A DNA stretch of 60,000 nt from Membranipora membranacea. Lineage: Eukaryota > Bryozoa > Gymnolaemata > Cheilostomatida > Membraniporidae. Below the pieces are notes generated by a model, which searched no databases, had not been told where the DNA came from, and was given only the letters and a program-made list of their open reading frames with translations. Positions 59,501 to 60,000 of the stretch are shown in pieces (position 1 is the stretch's first letter; each line of letters begins with the position of its first letter). The position numbers and the translations under genes were made by a program. The stretch is from positions 21,564,062-21,624,061 of the forward strand of contig OU612074.1 in the NCBI GenBank assembly GCA_914767715.1. The letters are read 5' to 3'.

Positions 59501-59976
59501 GGTAACCTCTTAACAACACAGTTTAGACAACTATTTGCCCGCTGGGCTCAAACTACGGGCCTGTATTATTTGGACTACAGTATTCATTTGGGATATTTAA
59601 CCTGCCCTTACTTCCTGGTCAGAGTTAGATCACTATAATATTAGGATAGGCTGGATGATTTATCGATCTGATAATGCAAAAAAGCTAAATAATATGCGAC
59701 TCAACAATAAGTATGAATGTCTACGATATGTATATGGATGCTCAGCCGAGCATAAACTAAATACAATGGATACATTTGTTACATTATGTTGATTTATCCT
59801 TGTCAGGATTTTTTGGTGGACTGAGGGATCTCAACCCTATAGTTCTTGAGGGAGCCTTACATGGTACGGACATACCGATAGTCTCCACTGATTACCGAGG
59901 TCAGTTACCTCCCATGGCGACTTTCAACTACTCAAACTATTTCTCTGCACGAAGAACAGATGAGAGCGAAATAGAG
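53512..59976 (+). CDS. Unrecognised gene with an N-terminal signal peptide (5' part, continues past the window)
   Basis: Four exons in phase: 53512-53566, 53901-54215, 56541-56666 and 59807-59976, 666 nt or 222 residues, ending at a GTATGT donor, so the gene continues. Exon 1 is MWNHFTVLLAVLTLSNHQ, a typical signal peptide, so the product is secreted or a type I membrane protein. Exon 2 is hydrophilic with N-glycosylation sequons (NNS, NIS). Exon 3 encodes an acidic helical stretch with one Cys. Exon 4 contains GGLRDLNPIVLEGALHGTDI and ends charged (RRTDESEIE). I recognise no domain. Extra exons may hide in the 3.1-kb third intron, although the phases already fit. An extracellular domain of a receptor or channel is possible but unproven. 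Confidence 0.6.
54380..54441 (+). repeat. Partial copy of exon 2 of the signal-peptide gene
   Basis: A 62-bp segment matching 53990-54051 (inside exon 2) with one visible mismatch. It lies in the following intron directly before the hexanucleotide array. It has no acceptor, so it is not itself an exon. Confidence 0.85.
54446..54665 (+). repeat. (GACACA)n hexanucleotide array
   Basis: About 220 bp of nearly perfect GACACA/CACAGA units, with a GACACT variant run near 54600-54626. In other frames it spells poly-Arg-His, poly-Cys or poly-Ser-Val, which explains the long low-complexity open frames on both strands. Confidence 0.95.
54720..56540. other. Second-intron remainder of the signal-peptide gene
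   Basis: AT-rich intron with no recognised gene, RNA or repeat family. Confidence 0.4.
56690..56830 (+). repeat. Minisatellite, unit about 16-17 bp
   Basis: Tandem variants of GTCCTGTGTCAGGGGC, about eight to nine copies with substitutions (TATGCAAGGG, TGTGCAAGGG), starting just after the donor of exon 3 at 56666. Confidence 0.85.
57140..57366. mobile_element. MITE family C, copy 4
   Basis: Left end CAGGGCCGTAGTTT and the right-hand palindromic block GGGGAGGCAGTGCCTCCC match the copy at 21171-21382. The right terminus (AACTAYGGGCC) is missing, so it is truncated. It lies within the third intron of the signal-peptide gene. Confidence 0.55.
57367..59806. other. Third-intron remainder of the signal-peptide gene
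   Basis: No coding block, RNA gene or repeat is convincingly recognised. An additional small exon cannot be excluded. Confidence 0.35.
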
Positions 59977-60000
59977 GTATGTAATTACATGCATCTTACA

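Overview
This is AT-rich eukaryotic nuclear DNA from an animal. Genes are split by many spliceosomal GT-AG introns. I reconstructed exons by hand, joining blocks only where splice signals and reading phase agree. The set of genes is a CCDC50-like ubiquitin-binding coiled-coil protein, a DGCR6/gonadal-like protein, a CARF-like domain protein and a DEG/ENaC sodium channel. Together with compact spacing and many small foldback elements, this suggests a marine invertebrate, perhaps an early-branching one such as a sponge, cnidarian or placozoan. The species cannot be settled from the window.

Layout: (1) 3.2-19.5 kb, minus strand: a 16-exon CCDC50-like gene (835 aa as modelled). Its introns hold two copies of a foldback element with 6-bp target duplications. 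(2) 20.05-23.69 kb: a 3.64-kb DNA transposon-like unit with nearly identical 337-bp terminal inverted repeats and a perfect 9-bp target duplication, as in Mutator-like elements. It encloses a minus-strand CARF-like gene fragment. (3) 24.1-25.0 kb: a small inverted-repeat element and the degenerate C-terminal end of a non-LTR reverse transcriptase. (4) 25.5-28.7 kb, plus strand: a 4-exon, 213-aa DGCR6 homologue. (5) 28.7-36.1 kb: gene-poor, built of diverged direct repeats and MITEs. (6) 36.1-51.6 kb, plus strand: a 22-exon DEG/ENaC subunit (992 aa as modelled). It has a charged RD/RE-rich cytoplasmic N-terminus, a glycine/serine-rich extracellular insert encoded by phase-symmetric cassette exons (three are 30-nt microexons), two furin-type sites and a duplicated post-TM1 exon. 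(7) 53.5 kb to the window end, plus strand: the start of an unrecognised gene with a signal peptide. A partial exon copy and a long hexanucleotide array lie in its second intron.

The genes show no functional linkage; this is ordinary animal gene neighbourhood, not an operon. The most interesting signals are the CARF-carrying long-TIR element and the exon architecture of the ENaC extracellular insert. No tRNA, rRNA or CRISPR array was recognised.
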